A stretch of 64,000 nt of DNA from Clostridiales bacterium (GCA_031264755.1 JAISDO010000012.1:34035-98034), one strand, 5' to 3'; positions 1-9,132 are shown, counted from the first letter of the stretch. Translations and numbers: made by a program. Notes: generated by a model not told the origin, from the letters alone.

Positions 1-1083
1 GCCAAATCTACTAGGATCTATACGTAAGTCTATCAATAGAGTTCTCAGATCTTTGCACACATTGACTACATTTTCCCAGTTGTTTTTGAGATTTTCTACA
101 AGTGTCTTGTCTATATTGGTGTTGTACGTCCTTGTGAAGAGCACATAAGACATATCTATAATCAACTCATTGCTAAACAACTTAGGATCAATATCAACTA
201 TTTGTTTGGCAAAATGGTACCTTGCCATAGGCCAATAGCTCTCTATAATGGACTTGACTATGTCTGTCTTATTGAGTTGAACACCCCCAGCATTGAATCT
301 AATAAAAATTTCCAAAGCCTTGTCTACATCAGCATCTATGAGTTGAGTATACCTAATCAACTTGTTGTCGTATATTTGTTGACATAACTTGTTGAGTATA
401 TCTGTGGCATAGGCACCTTTCTCTCTCAACAAGTCCTCAATACTAAGATCATCAGTATCACTCTCTACAACTTGAGTAAACATCTCCACAACCGTGCTAT
501 ATATCTTGCCCTCTCTTCGCTCAAGATTGGCAAAATCTGGATGCATTATATCACTTATTTTGAATGATGTAGTGTGTATATCTCTCAAAAATTCTATATT
601 GTAAGACTTGCTATTGTATTCGTCCTCTTCATCATTGAGCTGCATGCTAGATATGTCAAGATCTATACAACAGTGGTATATATCATCAACACTACTAGAA
701 CTAGCTATTGTAGATTGTCCAAACAATGTAAGGTACATGCTAGTCAATCTCTGCTGTCCATCCAATATAGCAACATCAGTACTATCTAGATCTATCTTTT
801 TGAGATCATAGTTGTGGGTCAAGCTGCCTTTTTTGGTCTTGTCAAATCTGACCACCTTGAGAAAGTCACAAAAGAAAGTCTGTGTACTAGTGTTGCTACT
901 ATCTAATTGCCACAACAAAAATGTAGATATTGGGTAGTTGTCCAGTATACTATCCCACAATTTTTCTATTTTGTCAAAATTCCAGACATATTGCCTTTGG
1001 AACGCAGGGATAATATACTTGCCACTATCAATCGCCTGCATTGCCTCATATATACTTATACTACTTTCTTGCAACCTATACAT
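1..1083 (-). CDS. DUF262 (GmrS-like) protein, 3' end cut by window edge
   Basis: An open frame of 361 codons runs off the left edge. The start is ATG at 1083, with AGAAGG about 8 nt upstream. The N-terminus carries the DUF262 hallmarks: IPAFQRQYVW at residues 25-34 and DGQQRLTS at 108-115, the ParB/Srx-like nucleotide-binding motif. A later segment reads FIRFNAGGVQL, also typical of the family. DUF262 is the GmrS half of GmrSD type IV restriction enzymes that cut modified DNA, and it occurs alone in many other defence-type proteins. The C-terminus, where a DUF1524 HNH nuclease (GmrD) might be fused, lies outside the window. Membership of the family is clear; a restriction role is inference. 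Confidence 0.85.
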   Translation of the reverse strand, partial: MYRLQESSISIYEAMQAIDSGKYIIPAFQRQYVWNFDKIEKLWDSILDNYPISTFLLWQLDSSNTSTQTFFCDFLKVVRFDKTKKGSLTHNYDLKKIDLDSTDVAILDGQQRLTSMYLTLFGQSTIASSSSVDDIYHCCIDLDISSMQLNDEEDEYNSKSYNIEFLRDIHTTSFKISDIMHPDFANLERREGKIYSTVVEMFTQVVESDTDDLSIEDLLREKGAYATDILNKLCQQIYDNKLIRYTQLIDADVDKALEIFIRFNAGGVQLNKTDIVKSIIESYWPMARYHFAKQIVDIDPKLFSNELIIDMSYVLFTRTYNTNIDKTLVENLKNNWENVVNVCKDLRTLLIDLRIDPSRFG

Positions 1084-1329
1084 AACAAAACCTTCTTGCT
1101 ACTTATCTAATTGAATTAGCTCTAACAATTATATCACACAAGCGCCATCAAGTATAGTGTAAATGTTTTACTATTTAACAAAATATAACAAATATCACAC
1201 ATAGTTGCAATAATGTGTGATAATCGCATCTTATCAATTAATATACCTTCTATATTAGAGTAGAGTCAAATACCAACGGACAACCCGCTACATTTGCTTG
1301 GACAAATACAAACCTTGATTAGGATACAA

Positions 1330-2094
1330 TCAAACAAAATACACAAAGAAAGTAACAATACTTAGTATAGCCAAATACAACCCAAACCACTTAAAGTCTG
1401 CCTTGGCAATTAGTCTCAACATAAAGCGGATTGCAAGCATGCCACTCACAAAACTAGCCAAACCACCTACTACTATATTGACTATTGTTATATTTTCAAA
1501 TACATTAGTATCCAAGCTCTCTACCACTGCTCCACCAAGTATAATAGGTATAGACATCAAAAAACTAAATATAGCGACAGACTGTCTACTAGCACCACTA
1601 GCTATACCACCAGATATAGTACTACCACTACGAGACACGCCAGGGAAGACTGCCACACCTTGAGCCAATCCCATACATATGGCAGACTTAAGATTGATAT
1701 CCTTCGTTGTTGTACTAACAACTTTGGACAGCCATTGACACAACAACAGCATAATAGCCGTGAACATAAAAAAGAACGTCAAATATCTAGCATCTCCAAA
1801 CACCTCACCTATCACATCACGCAACGCAAAACCTACTACAACAGCGGGTATAGACGCAATGACTATCAATATAGCTTGTCCAAAAGGTGGTCGTAGCAAT
1901 GACAATATGTGTTGACGCATAGTTATTGCAATAGCGGCAAGCGTGCCCAAATGTAGCATAAGATCAAATAAGATATAGTCCCCAGTGATGCCCATCACAT
2001 TGCGAGCAAGCAACAAGTGACCACTACTGCTAACAGGCAAAAACTCTGTCAATCCTTGTACCAATCCCAACACAAATGCTTGCACAATATCCAT
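1330..2094 (-). CDS. uppP: Undecaprenyl-diphosphatase (UppP/BacA)
   Basis: This integral membrane phosphatase converts undecaprenyl diphosphate to the monophosphate lipid carrier used for peptidoglycan and wall polymers; extra copies give bacitracin resistance. The protein (254 aa from ATG 2094) has the family motifs: QGLTE followed by FLPVSSSGH near residues 13-26, and the PGVSRSGST segment in the second half, plus about seven hydrophobic spans. I chose ATG 2094 because GAGGAG sits 10 nt upstream; a TTG at 2115 is also in frame but lies upstream of that site. It stands alone on the minus strand between the DUF262 gene and the terminase gene. Length and motifs are normal. Confidence 0.95.
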   Translation of the reverse strand: MDIVQAFVLGLVQGLTEFLPVSSSGHLLLARNVMGITGDYILFDLMLHLGTLAAIAITMRQHILSLLRPPFGQAILIVIASIPAVVVGFALRDVIGEVFGDARYLTFFFMFTAIMLLLCQWLSKVVSTTTKDINLKSAICMGLAQGVAVFPGVSRSGSTISGGIASGASRQSVAIFSFLMSIPIILGGAVVESLDTNVFENITIVNIVVGGLASFVSGMLAIRFMLRLIAKADFKWFGLYLAILSIVTFFVYFV

Positions 2095-2246
2095 CACACA
2101 TACACTCCTCAACAAATGTAGTCAATATACAATTGACTACACCACAACTATATTACTTCAATTGCAAAAAAATGTCAATTTTGTTGACTTATGCCACAAT
2201 TATTGATCATCAATCAAGTCTCAACATAGCTATACAAAGCATGCTG

Positions 2247-3704
2247 TCAATTGTGCTTGTTGTTCTTCTTGATTAGTTTGTCTTTGTACGCTGATATAAT
2301 ATTGCTCGTAGTTGGGATTTTTGGAGATTGAGGTCTAGACATAAGAAAATATCTAAGTTCGTCTAGAGCATGGTCATCTCTTTTGATAGGAGTATCCCCA
2401 TTGCCCCACCAATACGACTTGATCTCTCTAATCAAATTGACACAAGTCCTAAAAATATAGATCTGTGGTCTACCAGCACTGTTGCCAAAATATCTCTTGA
2501 CTGTATTGATACCCGCAAACAAGTCTTTGTTGACTTTGGTATTGACTGCTATGCCGTGATCCCAGAACAAATCTGCCACACTCTTGCTAGATGCTAGAGT
2601 GCGTTGATTGGCAGCACTATCTATCAATGCCACAATTCGTCCTGACCAATCTGTATGCCAATCCAAGCTTTGGGATATAGACTTGATAGCATTAGCATGA
2701 TACTGTATATCCTTGCCTGCTTGATAGTGCTCAGCTATAACATACACTACGTCATCATAGTCCACTGCATACCAATGACATGACAAGGGATTGTTGAGAC
2801 CTGGATCTATTGACAAATTGTTGTACCACTCTTTGGGTACATCAAATGGATCTATCACATGCACATTGCTATCAAACTCACTATATACCATTCCACCACT
2901 ATTGACAAATTTGCCATACCGCCTACTATCAAGTTCTTGTTGAGTCATAGACGCAGTGAGTGCGTCTATCTCCTGTTTGTCAAGATACGGATTGTCCCCC
3001 CACTCCATAAAAATATGCCATATTTTGGGATCTTGTTGAGGATTGAGATATATGTTGTTGTACACCCACGTCAACCCCAGCAATGGTGTCATTGTACCAA
3101 AAATATCCCCGCTGCGGTCCAATACACGCATGCGACATTCTTGATATATATCATAGGGTGGCTCTTCGTCAAACCACACAAAATCCAGGCTAGTACCAGC
3201 AAACTTGTCCCTACCCATCTCACAACTCTTGAAGCCTATCTTAGACACGCCACCCAATACGCTATACACAGTGACAAAGTCCACAACACCATTGCTAGGA
3301 TTGTGACTACTACCGCTACTCATTACAATGTCCTTAATCCAAGCAGGATTGAGATAATTCAATATTTTGGACTGAGCTACATCTCTACTGACTTGACTAG
3401 ATAGTGACACTACCCAACCATGCACGCTAGGCTTGTTGGCTCTATATGGATGTATACCTCTAGCCATCCACACGCACTCTACCGCACCACACTCTGTCTT
3501 GCCACTACGATTGCCACCAAACACCCATCTATTGCGGTATGGAGACTTGGCAAATTCTAACTGTTTGTGATGTATCTTTTGACCAGTGTTGTAATATAAT
3601 ATCTTATCATCTTGCATCTTTTGACTAATCAAGTTGTCTATCTTAGCTATCTGTGACAACAAATTGATATCGTTGATGTATTGATTGGATTCGTTATTCT
3701 TCAT
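2247..3704 (-). CDS. Orphan phage terminase large subunit
   Basis: The 485-aa protein has the two-domain plan of TerL, the ATP-driven motor and nuclease that packages phage DNA. The ATPase has Walker A GGNRSGKT at residues 63-70, Walker B FVWFDEE at 175-181 and a coupling motif GTMTP at 203-207. The RNase H-like nuclease shows candidate metal ligands Asp300 (SIDPG), Asp362 (LIDSA) and the DDHALDEL segment near 443-450. All key motifs look intact. The start ATG at 3704 has GGAG 7 nt upstream. No portal, small terminase, capsid or tail gene lies beside it: neighbours are uppP and an SH3-like membrane protein. It could be a prophage remnant, a packaging gene of a dispersed gene-transfer-like element, or a domesticated copy. 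Confidence 0.9.
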   Translation of the reverse strand: MKNNESNQYINDINLLSQIAKIDNLISQKMQDDKILYYNTGQKIHHKQLEFAKSPYRNRWVFGGNRSGKTECGAVECVWMARGIHPYRANKPSVHGWVVSLSSQVSRDVAQSKILNYLNPAWIKDIVMSSGSSHNPSNGVVDFVTVYSVLGGVSKIGFKSCEMGRDKFAGTSLDFVWFDEEPPYDIYQECRMRVLDRSGDIFGTMTPLLGLTWVYNNIYLNPQQDPKIWHIFMEWGDNPYLDKQEIDALTASMTQQELDSRRYGKFVNSGGMVYSEFDSNVHVIDPFDVPKEWYNNLSIDPGLNNPLSCHWYAVDYDDVVYVIAEHYQAGKDIQYHANAIKSISQSLDWHTDWSGRIVALIDSAANQRTLASSKSVADLFWDHGIAVNTKVNKDLFAGINTVKRYFGNSAGRPQIYIFRTCVNLIREIKSYWWGNGDTPIKRDDHALDELRYFLMSRPQSPKIPTTSNIISAYKDKLIKKNNKHN

Positions 3705-3892
3705 TACTCAACTCCGTATGATTGGACAAGTTTACAATTGATATATTGATTTTGGTTTGGACAATCAAATAAGATATGCTACCAATGACAAAACTCAAAA
3801 ACATCTAATTGGAAGTATGGCGGTATATCTATTGTACTATTTGGCAAGAATTGTACTAGATTATTGTACAAGTACTAATCAATGAGGATTCT

Positions 3893-4636
3893 ATGAAAAT
3901 TTTACATTTTGCACTAATTAGTATAGTATACCTAACTTTGAGTAGTGTGTGGATTCCGCTAATATCAACACCTCATAGATATACCAAAAATACTAACGAT
4001 ACACAATATGCACAAATATTGCAGGACACTATCCTATATCAATACTCTGACTCTCAATATATACCCATAACCACACTACCCGCTACTTACTTTGTAGCTG
4101 TAATAGGTGATGTGGTAGACGGATATGTGCCTGCTAGCTATCTAGATATAGATGGGTTTGTGCCTGCCAAAGATATACAATTGGTAGACTTTGAGCCAGC
4201 CAACAAGTACGGAATGGGCAAGCTAGTTATTCACAACCCAGATATTAGTGCTGTCAACTTGCGTATCAACCCAGATCACAGCCATGACGACAACATAATA
4301 TCCCAAATAACTCGCACCAACACAGATTTGTCATATTACGGGACAATAGAGGGTAGTACATTCAACGGCGATAATATATGGTACTATATACGCACTATTG
4401 TAGACGATCAACCCATAAGAGGTTTTGTCTTCGGATCCAACATGCTATCCACTCCAATACCCAACAACATAATAGAAGCAGTTCAACCAGAAAGTCCCAA
4501 CAACAACATCAACGCAACTCCTCGCCCGCTAACAGACACTACAATGTACATCATCGTAGGTGCCTTGTGTATACCAGTAGGGACAATGATGCTACTAATG
4601 TTCAAAAAAAAATCCAAATCATCTTCATCAACCTAG
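3893..4636 (+). CDS. Membrane-anchored SH3-like protein
   Basis: A 247-aa protein with an N-terminal signal or anchor (residues about 4-25), an extracytoplasmic region and a C-terminal transmembrane helix (about 215-237) ending in a short basic tail, KKKSKSSSST. The middle holds two stretches resembling bacterial SH3-like modules: one around GDVVDGYVPASYL and one around NLRINPDHSHDDNIISQI with a following IWYYIRT segment. Such modules usually bind peptidoglycan or cell-surface ligands. The start ATG has GAGG about 7 nt upstream. It faces the terminase gene divergently and meets pepP at a bidirectional terminator. The C-terminal helix plus basic tail resembles the anchors of the surface proteins near 41-49 kb. 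Exact function unknown. Confidence 0.75.
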   Translation: MKILHFALISIVYLTLSSVWIPLISTPHRYTKNTNDTQYAQILQDTILYQYSDSQYIPITTLPATYFVAVIGDVVDGYVPASYLDIDGFVPAKDIQLVDFEPANKYGMGKLVIHNPDISAVNLRINPDHSHDDNIISQITRTNTDLSYYGTIEGSTFNGDNIWYYIRTIVDDQPIRGFVFGSNMLSTPIPNNIIEAVQPESPNNNINATPRPLTDTTMYIIVGALCIPVGTMMLLMFKKKSKSSSST

Positions 4637-4707
4637 ATTGGATTGCACACCTTGCTAGACAGTAGTAACCCTTGTACATTGCTCTTCAACTAATACAATT
4701 ATATACA

Positions 4708-4740
4708 CAAAACAGTGCCACATAATGTGGCACTGTTTTG
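4708..4740. terminator. Bidirectional intrinsic terminator
   Basis: A perfect 15-bp inverted repeat with a 3-nt loop lies between two convergent genes. The arms begin CAAAACAGTG and end CACTGTTTTG. Each strand reads a GC-rich stem followed by TTTTG, so it can stop both the SH3-like gene (plus) and the aminopeptidase gene (minus). Confidence 0.85.
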
Positions 4741-4772
4741 TTGCAATGCTGTGTGTATGTATCAATAATAGA

Positions 4773-5816
4773 TCAACTTAGATACAATGATTTGTTGTAA
4801 TTAGCAAAATTGTATATACCATCTTTTTGAACCAATATCATATCTTCTATACGCACACCCCCAAGCCCATTAATGTATACACCAGGCTCTACCGTAATGA
4901 CCATGTCTGATTGCAATACATCTTCGCTCAAACTAGAAATCCTAGGATACTCATGCACTACCACACCAATACCATGTCCCAACGAGTGCACAAACTTGTC
5001 AGCATATCCATTAGCTTTGAGATACTCTCTACTGAGACTGTCTACATAATTGCAACGCAACCCTGCCTTTATCTTGGATAGTGCATACTCCTGAGATTGC
5101 AACACCAACGAATGTATCTTTTGCAACTCTGGTTCAACATCACCTATACAAAAAGTCCTAGTCATATCACTACAAAAGCCATTATATTTTGCTCCCATAT
5201 CTATGAGTATTATATCAGTCTTTTTGAGTTTGCGTTGTGTCGGACTGTGGTGTGGATATGCCGAATTCTCCCCAAATGCTACAATGATATCAAAAGAAGG
5301 TCCAGATGCTCCAAGACTAGACATCTCATAAGCCAACTGAGTAGCAAGCTCATGTTCTGTTACACCTACCTTGATGATATTGCGAACTTTGTCTAGAGAC
5401 TTCTCTGCTATGTTCTGTGCTTGTTGCATATTGGCTATCATGTACTCACGTTTGATAGCCATATCTTGGTCTAGAGCACTACTAATAGGTACAAGCTTGC
5501 ATTTGATAGTGCTTGCAAGCTTGTCAAAACTAGACTTGAGTATAGTTTTGTACTCATATCCTACCGACTTAGAGTCCAATGATACAGCTATCTCTGCCAA
5601 AGTCTTGAACAAATCCTGCCCTTGTTGCAGCACAACAACCTTGAACTCACCTGAGTTTTGCTTAGCATATTCGGCATACCTAACATCTGTAATCAAATAT
5701 TTTTGATTATCATTGAGCACAACTGCTCCATAACTCGTCGCAATATTGCTATAAAAATACCTGTTGGATGCATCTAGCAACACCATTGTATCCACGCCAT
5801 ATGTCTTGTCTAACAT
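4773..5816 (-). CDS. M24 family Xaa-Pro aminopeptidase
   Basis: This cytosolic metallopeptidase removes N-terminal residues preceding proline. The C-terminal pita-bread domain carries all five metal ligands: Asp in LIDMGA, Asp in CSDMTR, His in GHGIGVVVHEYP, and the two Glu of TVEPG and RIEDM. The N-terminal creatinase-like domain is present. About 347 aa from ATG 5816 is a normal length. ATG 5816 was preferred over an upstream in-frame start because a promoter -10 box ends only 6 nt before it, so transcription should begin at or next to this codon, and no Shine-Dalgarno site exists. In many Bacillota a similar gene precedes efp; here it is monocistronic. Confidence 0.9.
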   Translation of the reverse strand: MLDKTYGVDTMVLLDASNRYFYSNIATSYGAVVLNDNQKYLITDVRYAEYAKQNSGEFKVVVLQQGQDLFKTLAEIAVSLDSKSVGYEYKTILKSSFDKLASTIKCKLVPISSALDQDMAIKREYMIANMQQAQNIAEKSLDKVRNIIKVGVTEHELATQLAYEMSSLGASGPSFDIIVAFGENSAYPHHSPTQRKLKKTDIILIDMGAKYNGFCSDMTRTFCIGDVEPELQKIHSLVLQSQEYALSKIKAGLRCNYVDSLSREYLKANGYADKFVHSLGHGIGVVVHEYPRISSLSEDVLQSDMVITVEPGVYINGLGGVRIEDMILVQKDGIYNFANYNKSLYLS

Positions 5817-5822
5817 GAGACA

Positions 5823-5852
5823 ATTATACCACAAGCATACTACTATGTACAA
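5823..5852 (-). promoter_or_regulatory. pepP promoter, leaderless start
   Basis: TATAAT (5828-5823) is preceded after 18 nt by TTGTAC (5852-5847). Only 6 nt separate TATAAT from ATG 5816, so the predicted transcription start falls on the start codon. Confidence 0.75.
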
Positions 5853-5984
5853 GCCTTTTTTGACTAATTAGCGACTATATACCGCTAATCAAAAATAAAA
5901 ATATTTAGTGGAAACAATTACCAATAAATATTGTCAAAATAAAAGTTGCCAAATTAAGTACAATGTATTAATATATATTGTATA

Positions 5985-6009
5985 AATATGTACAAATTGT
6001 GTACATATT
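5985..6009. repeat. Perfect inverted repeat, candidate operator
   Basis: AATATGTACA and its exact reverse complement TGTACATATT flank a 5-nt AATTG spacer. It lies in the 247-bp divergent gap between pepP and a small zinc-ribbon gene, about 55 nt before the latter's start. The symmetry suits a dimeric repressor; there is no T-tract, so it is not a terminator. Confidence 0.5.
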
Positions 6010-6063
6010 CAAAGTTATATTGTCAACATACCTACTTGATATGATTATTGGAGACTACACAAA

Positions 6064-6333
6064 ATGAAATCTACACAGCAAAAACAAATCAAAGCCATGT
6101 TTGCTTGTCCTACTTGCAGTAGCATCAGAACTCAAGATAGCGAAGAATGTCCCAAATGCAAGTCCTCAGCCAAATCAGTACAGATACACCCCACCCCTAG
6201 CGTAGTACTATCCAAATCTGACGCCAAACAAATACTGATAGCCAAATCTATGACTAGCGGTATTTCACGACTCAACAAAGGTAGACAACATGGTAGTATG
6301 GAATATGACGAAGATATGATATTGGGATACTAG
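6064..6333 (+). CDS. Small zinc-ribbon protein
   Basis: An 89-aa cytosolic protein with one N-terminal four-cysteine ribbon, CPTC (about residues 15-18) and CPKC (about 29-32), followed by a polar C-terminal region ending MEYDEDMILGY. The start ATG has GGAG about 12 nt upstream. Zinc ribbons of this size commonly bind nucleic acid or protein partners, but I do not recognise the family and assign no function. It is one of an unusual number of small zinc-ribbon genes in this window. A perfect palindrome lies upstream at 5985-6009. Confidence 0.7.
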   Translation: MKSTQQKQIKAMFACPTCSSIRTQDSEECPKCKSSAKSVQIHPTPSVVLSKSDAKQILIAKSMTSGISRLNKGRQHGSMEYDEDMILGY

Positions 6334-6379
6334 CAGTTGACAATTGCCAACTTGATTGGATACCCTGAGTATAAACTCA

Positions 6380-6778
6380 CTATGCTAGTAGAGACTCTCT
6401 AACGTACAATGTGGCTTCAAAACTAGCACTAGAATCCGCCTGTCTGAACAAAAGAGGGGTTATTATTAGAGCTTGCTTGATAATTACCCCGAAGAGTCTC
6501 TTAGCGTCTTTTTGGCTATCTGCACTAAGATTGCCCTCACAATCTCGGCAAGCGTTGAGCAATGGCTCAAAAGGCGTGTTGACCCAACTCTTAGGGACTA
6601 GCTCATTAGCTTTGAATCGCTCCCTAGTATTGACCACTTCTAGTGCCGCTGTAATAATCAAAAACAGATCCTTAGCCGATATCTTGTCCAAAAACTCTAT
6701 CTTAGTCCCTCTAAAGTCAAGTGTCTTGACCAACTTGCCTGCTCTATCCAACAACATACTCTCCCCCAATATACCCAC
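6380..6778 (-). CDS. Hypothetical protein
   Basis: A frame of 132 codons with amphipathic helix patterns and no signal peptide, membrane span or recognised domain. The middle reads SAKDLFLIITAALEVV, and a pair of cysteines occurs in NACRDCEGN. The start is uncertain: GTG 6778 gives the longest form, while ATG 6757 starts MLLDRAGKLVKTLDF with a GGGGGAG stretch immediately before it, closer than normal spacing. The overlapping plus-strand frame 6411-6941 runs into the tRNA gene and has no plausible product, so I favour the minus-strand reading. Not recognised. Confidence 0.5.
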   Translation of the reverse strand: MGILGESMLLDRAGKLVKTLDFRGTKIEFLDKISAKDLFLIITAALEVVNTRERFKANELVPKSWVNTPFEPLLNACRDCEGNLSADSQKDAKRLFGVIIKQALIITPLLFRQADSSASFEATLYVRESLLA

Positions 6779-6867
6779 TTACTCAACACATTACTGTTGT
6801 AGCTATGTTGCAATTCACCCTAACAAGGCAAGACGACAATCTTGCCTACAAATTTTGACTACATTTA

Positions 6868-6889
6868 GTTGCTCGAGACGCCGAGCAAC
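6868..6889 (-). terminator. Hairpin downstream of tRNA-Arg
   Basis: An 8-bp perfect stem, GTTGCTCG paired with CGAGCAAC around a 6-nt loop, begins 12 nt after the 3' end of the tRNA gene. A T-tract is absent, so it may be a processing or weak termination signal. Confidence 0.45.
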
Positions 6890-6900
6890 AATCAACTATG

Positions 6901-6975
6901 TGGCACCCCCACCGAGAATCGAACTCAGAACTAGCCCTTAGGAGGGGCTCGTTATATCCATTTAACTACAGAGGC
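6901..6975 (-). tRNA. tRNA-Arg (anticodon CCU)
   Basis: A 75-nt cloverleaf on the minus strand with encoded 3' CCA. The acceptor stem is GCCTCTG paired with TGGGGGT (several G-U pairs), the D arm is GTTA/TAAC, and the anticodon stem AGCCC/GGGCT holds loop CTCCTAA, giving anticodon CCU that reads AGG. The T arm is CTGAG-TTCGATT-CTCGG. The discriminator base is G. It is the only tRNA found in the window. Confidence 0.9.
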
Positions 6976-7503
6976 TTAGCCAACGATATTCTAACACAAC
7001 AATTACACAATTGTCAAATACATCATTGATACCATGAGCGACACCCAATTGCAATCCACATGCATATCCACCACAACAAAACAGCCAGAGTAGTACCCTT
7101 TGTAGACAATTATATACCACCAAGACGAGAAGACAACAGATATGAGATGGATTTATGCCAAAGCAATAGTCAACACAACGACAATCTTGATGTTAGTAAC
7201 AATTGCAAAAGCTCCAACGCAGCATCAATGATATCAACAACCAAGAGGATTACACTGAGCCAACTGATATTGACGCCTAACCCACGTCAATGTACTGTAC
7301 AAGTGTATTGTTTGGTGCAATATCTCAATAGCAATCTTCAACCAAACCAAAACATACGACATTTTCAATCAGGACACTGTCCATATTGATGCTTAAGCAT
7401 CACAAATTGTATTATATTTTGTCGTTTTGTGTAATATTTGGGAGAGTTGTGCAATATTTATAGCTCATGACAGTTGAAGTAGACTTGTCACATGAGGTAA
7501 ACT
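6976..7503. other. Stretch with no supportable gene
   Basis: About 530 bp between the tRNA and spoIIID. A plus-strand frame at 7060-7389 (109 codons) lacks a ribosome-binding site and resembles no family; it may be random or a decayed gene. The minus strand is broken by stops. AT-rich sequence from about 7400 presumably holds the spoIIID promoter, but no box is convincing. Confidence 0.4.
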
Positions 7504-7815
7504 ATGCACAACAATACTAGTTCGACCAATTGCAACAATATACCCAAGACGGCTTATCAACATAGCCACATAGCTACACGGGCTATAGACTTAGCCACAT
7601 ACATATGTCAGCACAAATCCACGGTAAGACAAGCTTCTATAGCCTTTGACATAAGCAAATCCACAGTACACAAAGACATATCTCATAGACTCAAATCTAT
7701 AGATCCCAAATTGCACACCAAAGTCAAAAAGATATTAGCCAAAAATCTAGCCGAACGGCATTTGCGTGGGGGCATAGCAACCAAAAATCGCTATCTCAAA
7801 ATCAAGCTTAAGTAA
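7504..7815 (+). CDS. spoIIID: Sporulation transcription factor SpoIIID
   Basis: SpoIIID is the small helix-turn-helix regulator that, with sigma-E, controls mother-cell genes during sporulation. The 103-aa protein matches the family along its length: AIDLATYICQHKSTVRQAS, then the recognition helix ISKSTVHKDIS, then the basic tail AERHLRGGIATKNRY, corresponding to the family's conserved RHLRGGxATK segment. It has an N-terminal extension of about 15 residues compared with the usual 85-95 aa. The start ATG has GAGG 7 nt upstream. The usual neighbours (spoIIQ-like M23 peptidase, mbl/mreB) are absent here. Its presence argues for an organism with spore-forming ancestry; it does not prove present sporulation. 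Confidence 0.9.
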   Translation: MHNNTSSTNCNNIPKTAYQHSHIATRAIDLATYICQHKSTVRQASIAFDISKSTVHKDISHRLKSIDPKLHTKVKKILAKNLAERHLRGGIATKNRYLKIKLK

Positions 7816-7887
7816 GCATGGTAGCACGAATTGTCCCAAACAAACACACCAACAATCATCAACACAAGCTATGCTAAGGAGACAAAT

Positions 7888-8330
7888 ATGACTGCAAATG
7901 AAGAATTTTATGAATAATTGTATAGGTATATTAAGAGAAGAATACAAGAGGATTATTTACGAGATAGAGCTCCCAAAACAGACAAGAGGCAATAGAGTAT
8001 CTCATAAATGAAGGGTTTATTCCACCCGATACACCAACCGAAAATATTTTATTTGCCTATATAAGACACCGTTATGAGATATATGAGCTCAGTCCATCAG
8101 TAAATATACTTGAGAAAAATTTTTTTATTATTCTCCACAGTACTCATACCAAAGAGTTATACTTGTCATATGTCCCTGCCAAATCATTGACCAAAAGTGA
8201 TCTCGCAATTAGCCCAAAAAACCTTTATCTACTAGATATACAAATTGTATACAATGACCCTAATTTTACAGACAGAATAAGTGGTTGTATATTCAAATCA
8301 TACCATCAAGCAACTATTGAGTATCCATAA
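7888..8330 (+). pseudogene. Broken gene of unknown function
   Basis: AAGGAG lies 6 nt before ATG 7888, but the tenth codon is TAA. The same frame continues as LYRYIKRRIQEDYLRDRAP until about 7970, after which the coherent reading moves to another frame: EAIEYLINEGF, then IRHRYEIYELSPSVN, ending ...YHQATIEYP and TAA at 8328-8330. The two parts join naturally into one protein of about 145 aa if one frameshift and one stop are corrected. I do not recognise the family. It lies 72 nt after spoIIID on the same strand. Sequence error could explain one lesion, less easily both. Confidence 0.65.
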
Positions 8331-8584
8331 TACATTATATCAAGACAACGATTGATATTAGTGACAACACAACAAAACAAAGGCTGATGTAGAGTTGATT
8401 GTACTACACCAGTCTTAATGTCTTGCCTTGACACACATTGCTATCATTAGCAATCAAGTCTTGTCCTAGTCCACTCTATTGACAACTACACTAGCGGTAG
8501 CCATATCCACATATCTAATCAATAGAATATAAGGTACAGGCAAGTAATCTTGCCATTGCTTGCTACTTGTGCCGTTTGGTATCG

Positions 8585-9067
8585 TTAGGTTGGTTGTCTA
8601 TCACATAAAACCATACAAACACTACACATTAGTGCACTTCCATAAAGCATAAATAGACTAAGATCCAACAACCATGCCTTAGGGTACCAAGAACTACTCT
8701 GTACAAATTGACTCCAACCATCCAGCTTGTCCAACGGAACATCCAAAGAAAATAGAAGTCCACAAAATGCAACAAAACCATTAAGAAGAATCAAGGTAGA
8801 CGCTATTATCTGCTTCCAACTTCGGCTTGGCAATCTACGACGTCTAAGCACCTCAAAGTATACAACAACAAAGCATATATACAAGGCTATACATACTAGG
8901 ACAATATCTGCATACATATTAGCCATTGTCATGTCGTGGGTAGCAAGAGCAACCGATAGTTGATAATGTACAACAATCAAAAGCAATACCATCAGCACGG
9001 ACACGAAATACAACACTACACTCACAATGGCAAGTATTCTATGCTTTGGCAATCCTATAGACTCCAT
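8585..9067 (-). CDS. Four-helix membrane protein, unknown
   Basis: The 160-aa protein has four hydrophobic spans (about residues 10-32, 48-70, 86-107 and 131-151) joined by short loops, with a basic loop RRRRLPSRSWK after span two. No signature motif was recognised. The start ATG 9067 lacks a clear Shine-Dalgarno sequence; TATAGG lies 9 nt upstream with TTGTGG 18 nt further, so it may be another leaderless gene, but the -35 match is weak. It sits just downstream of the hydrogenase gene on the same strand, with about 65 nt between. Confidence 0.65.
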   Translation of the reverse strand: MESIGLPKHRILAIVSVVLYFVSVLMVLLLIVVHYQLSVALATHDMTMANMYADIVLVCIALYICFVVVYFEVLRRRRLPSRSWKQIIASTLILLNGFVAFCGLLFSLDVPLDKLDGWSQFVQSSSWYPKAWLLDLSLFMLYGSALMCSVCMVLCDRQPT

Positions 9068-9132
9068 GTCTTAGTACCTATAAGTTGAAAATGTATTGTT
9101 CCACAACAATCTCAACAGGTTGTCTTAGTTAC

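Noticed and set aside
1..1083. Several plus-strand frames of 60-70 codons at the left edge
   Set aside because: They are shadows of the DUF262 gene on the minus strand, which lacks only its 3' end.
6411..6941. Plus-strand frame of 176 codons
   Set aside because: It overlaps the tRNA-Arg gene and the minus-strand hypothetical gene and has no ribosome site or protein-like pattern.
7060..7389. Plus-strand frame of 109 codons before spoIIID
   Set aside because: No ribosome-binding site, no recognisable domain; mentioned only as part of the gene-free stretch.
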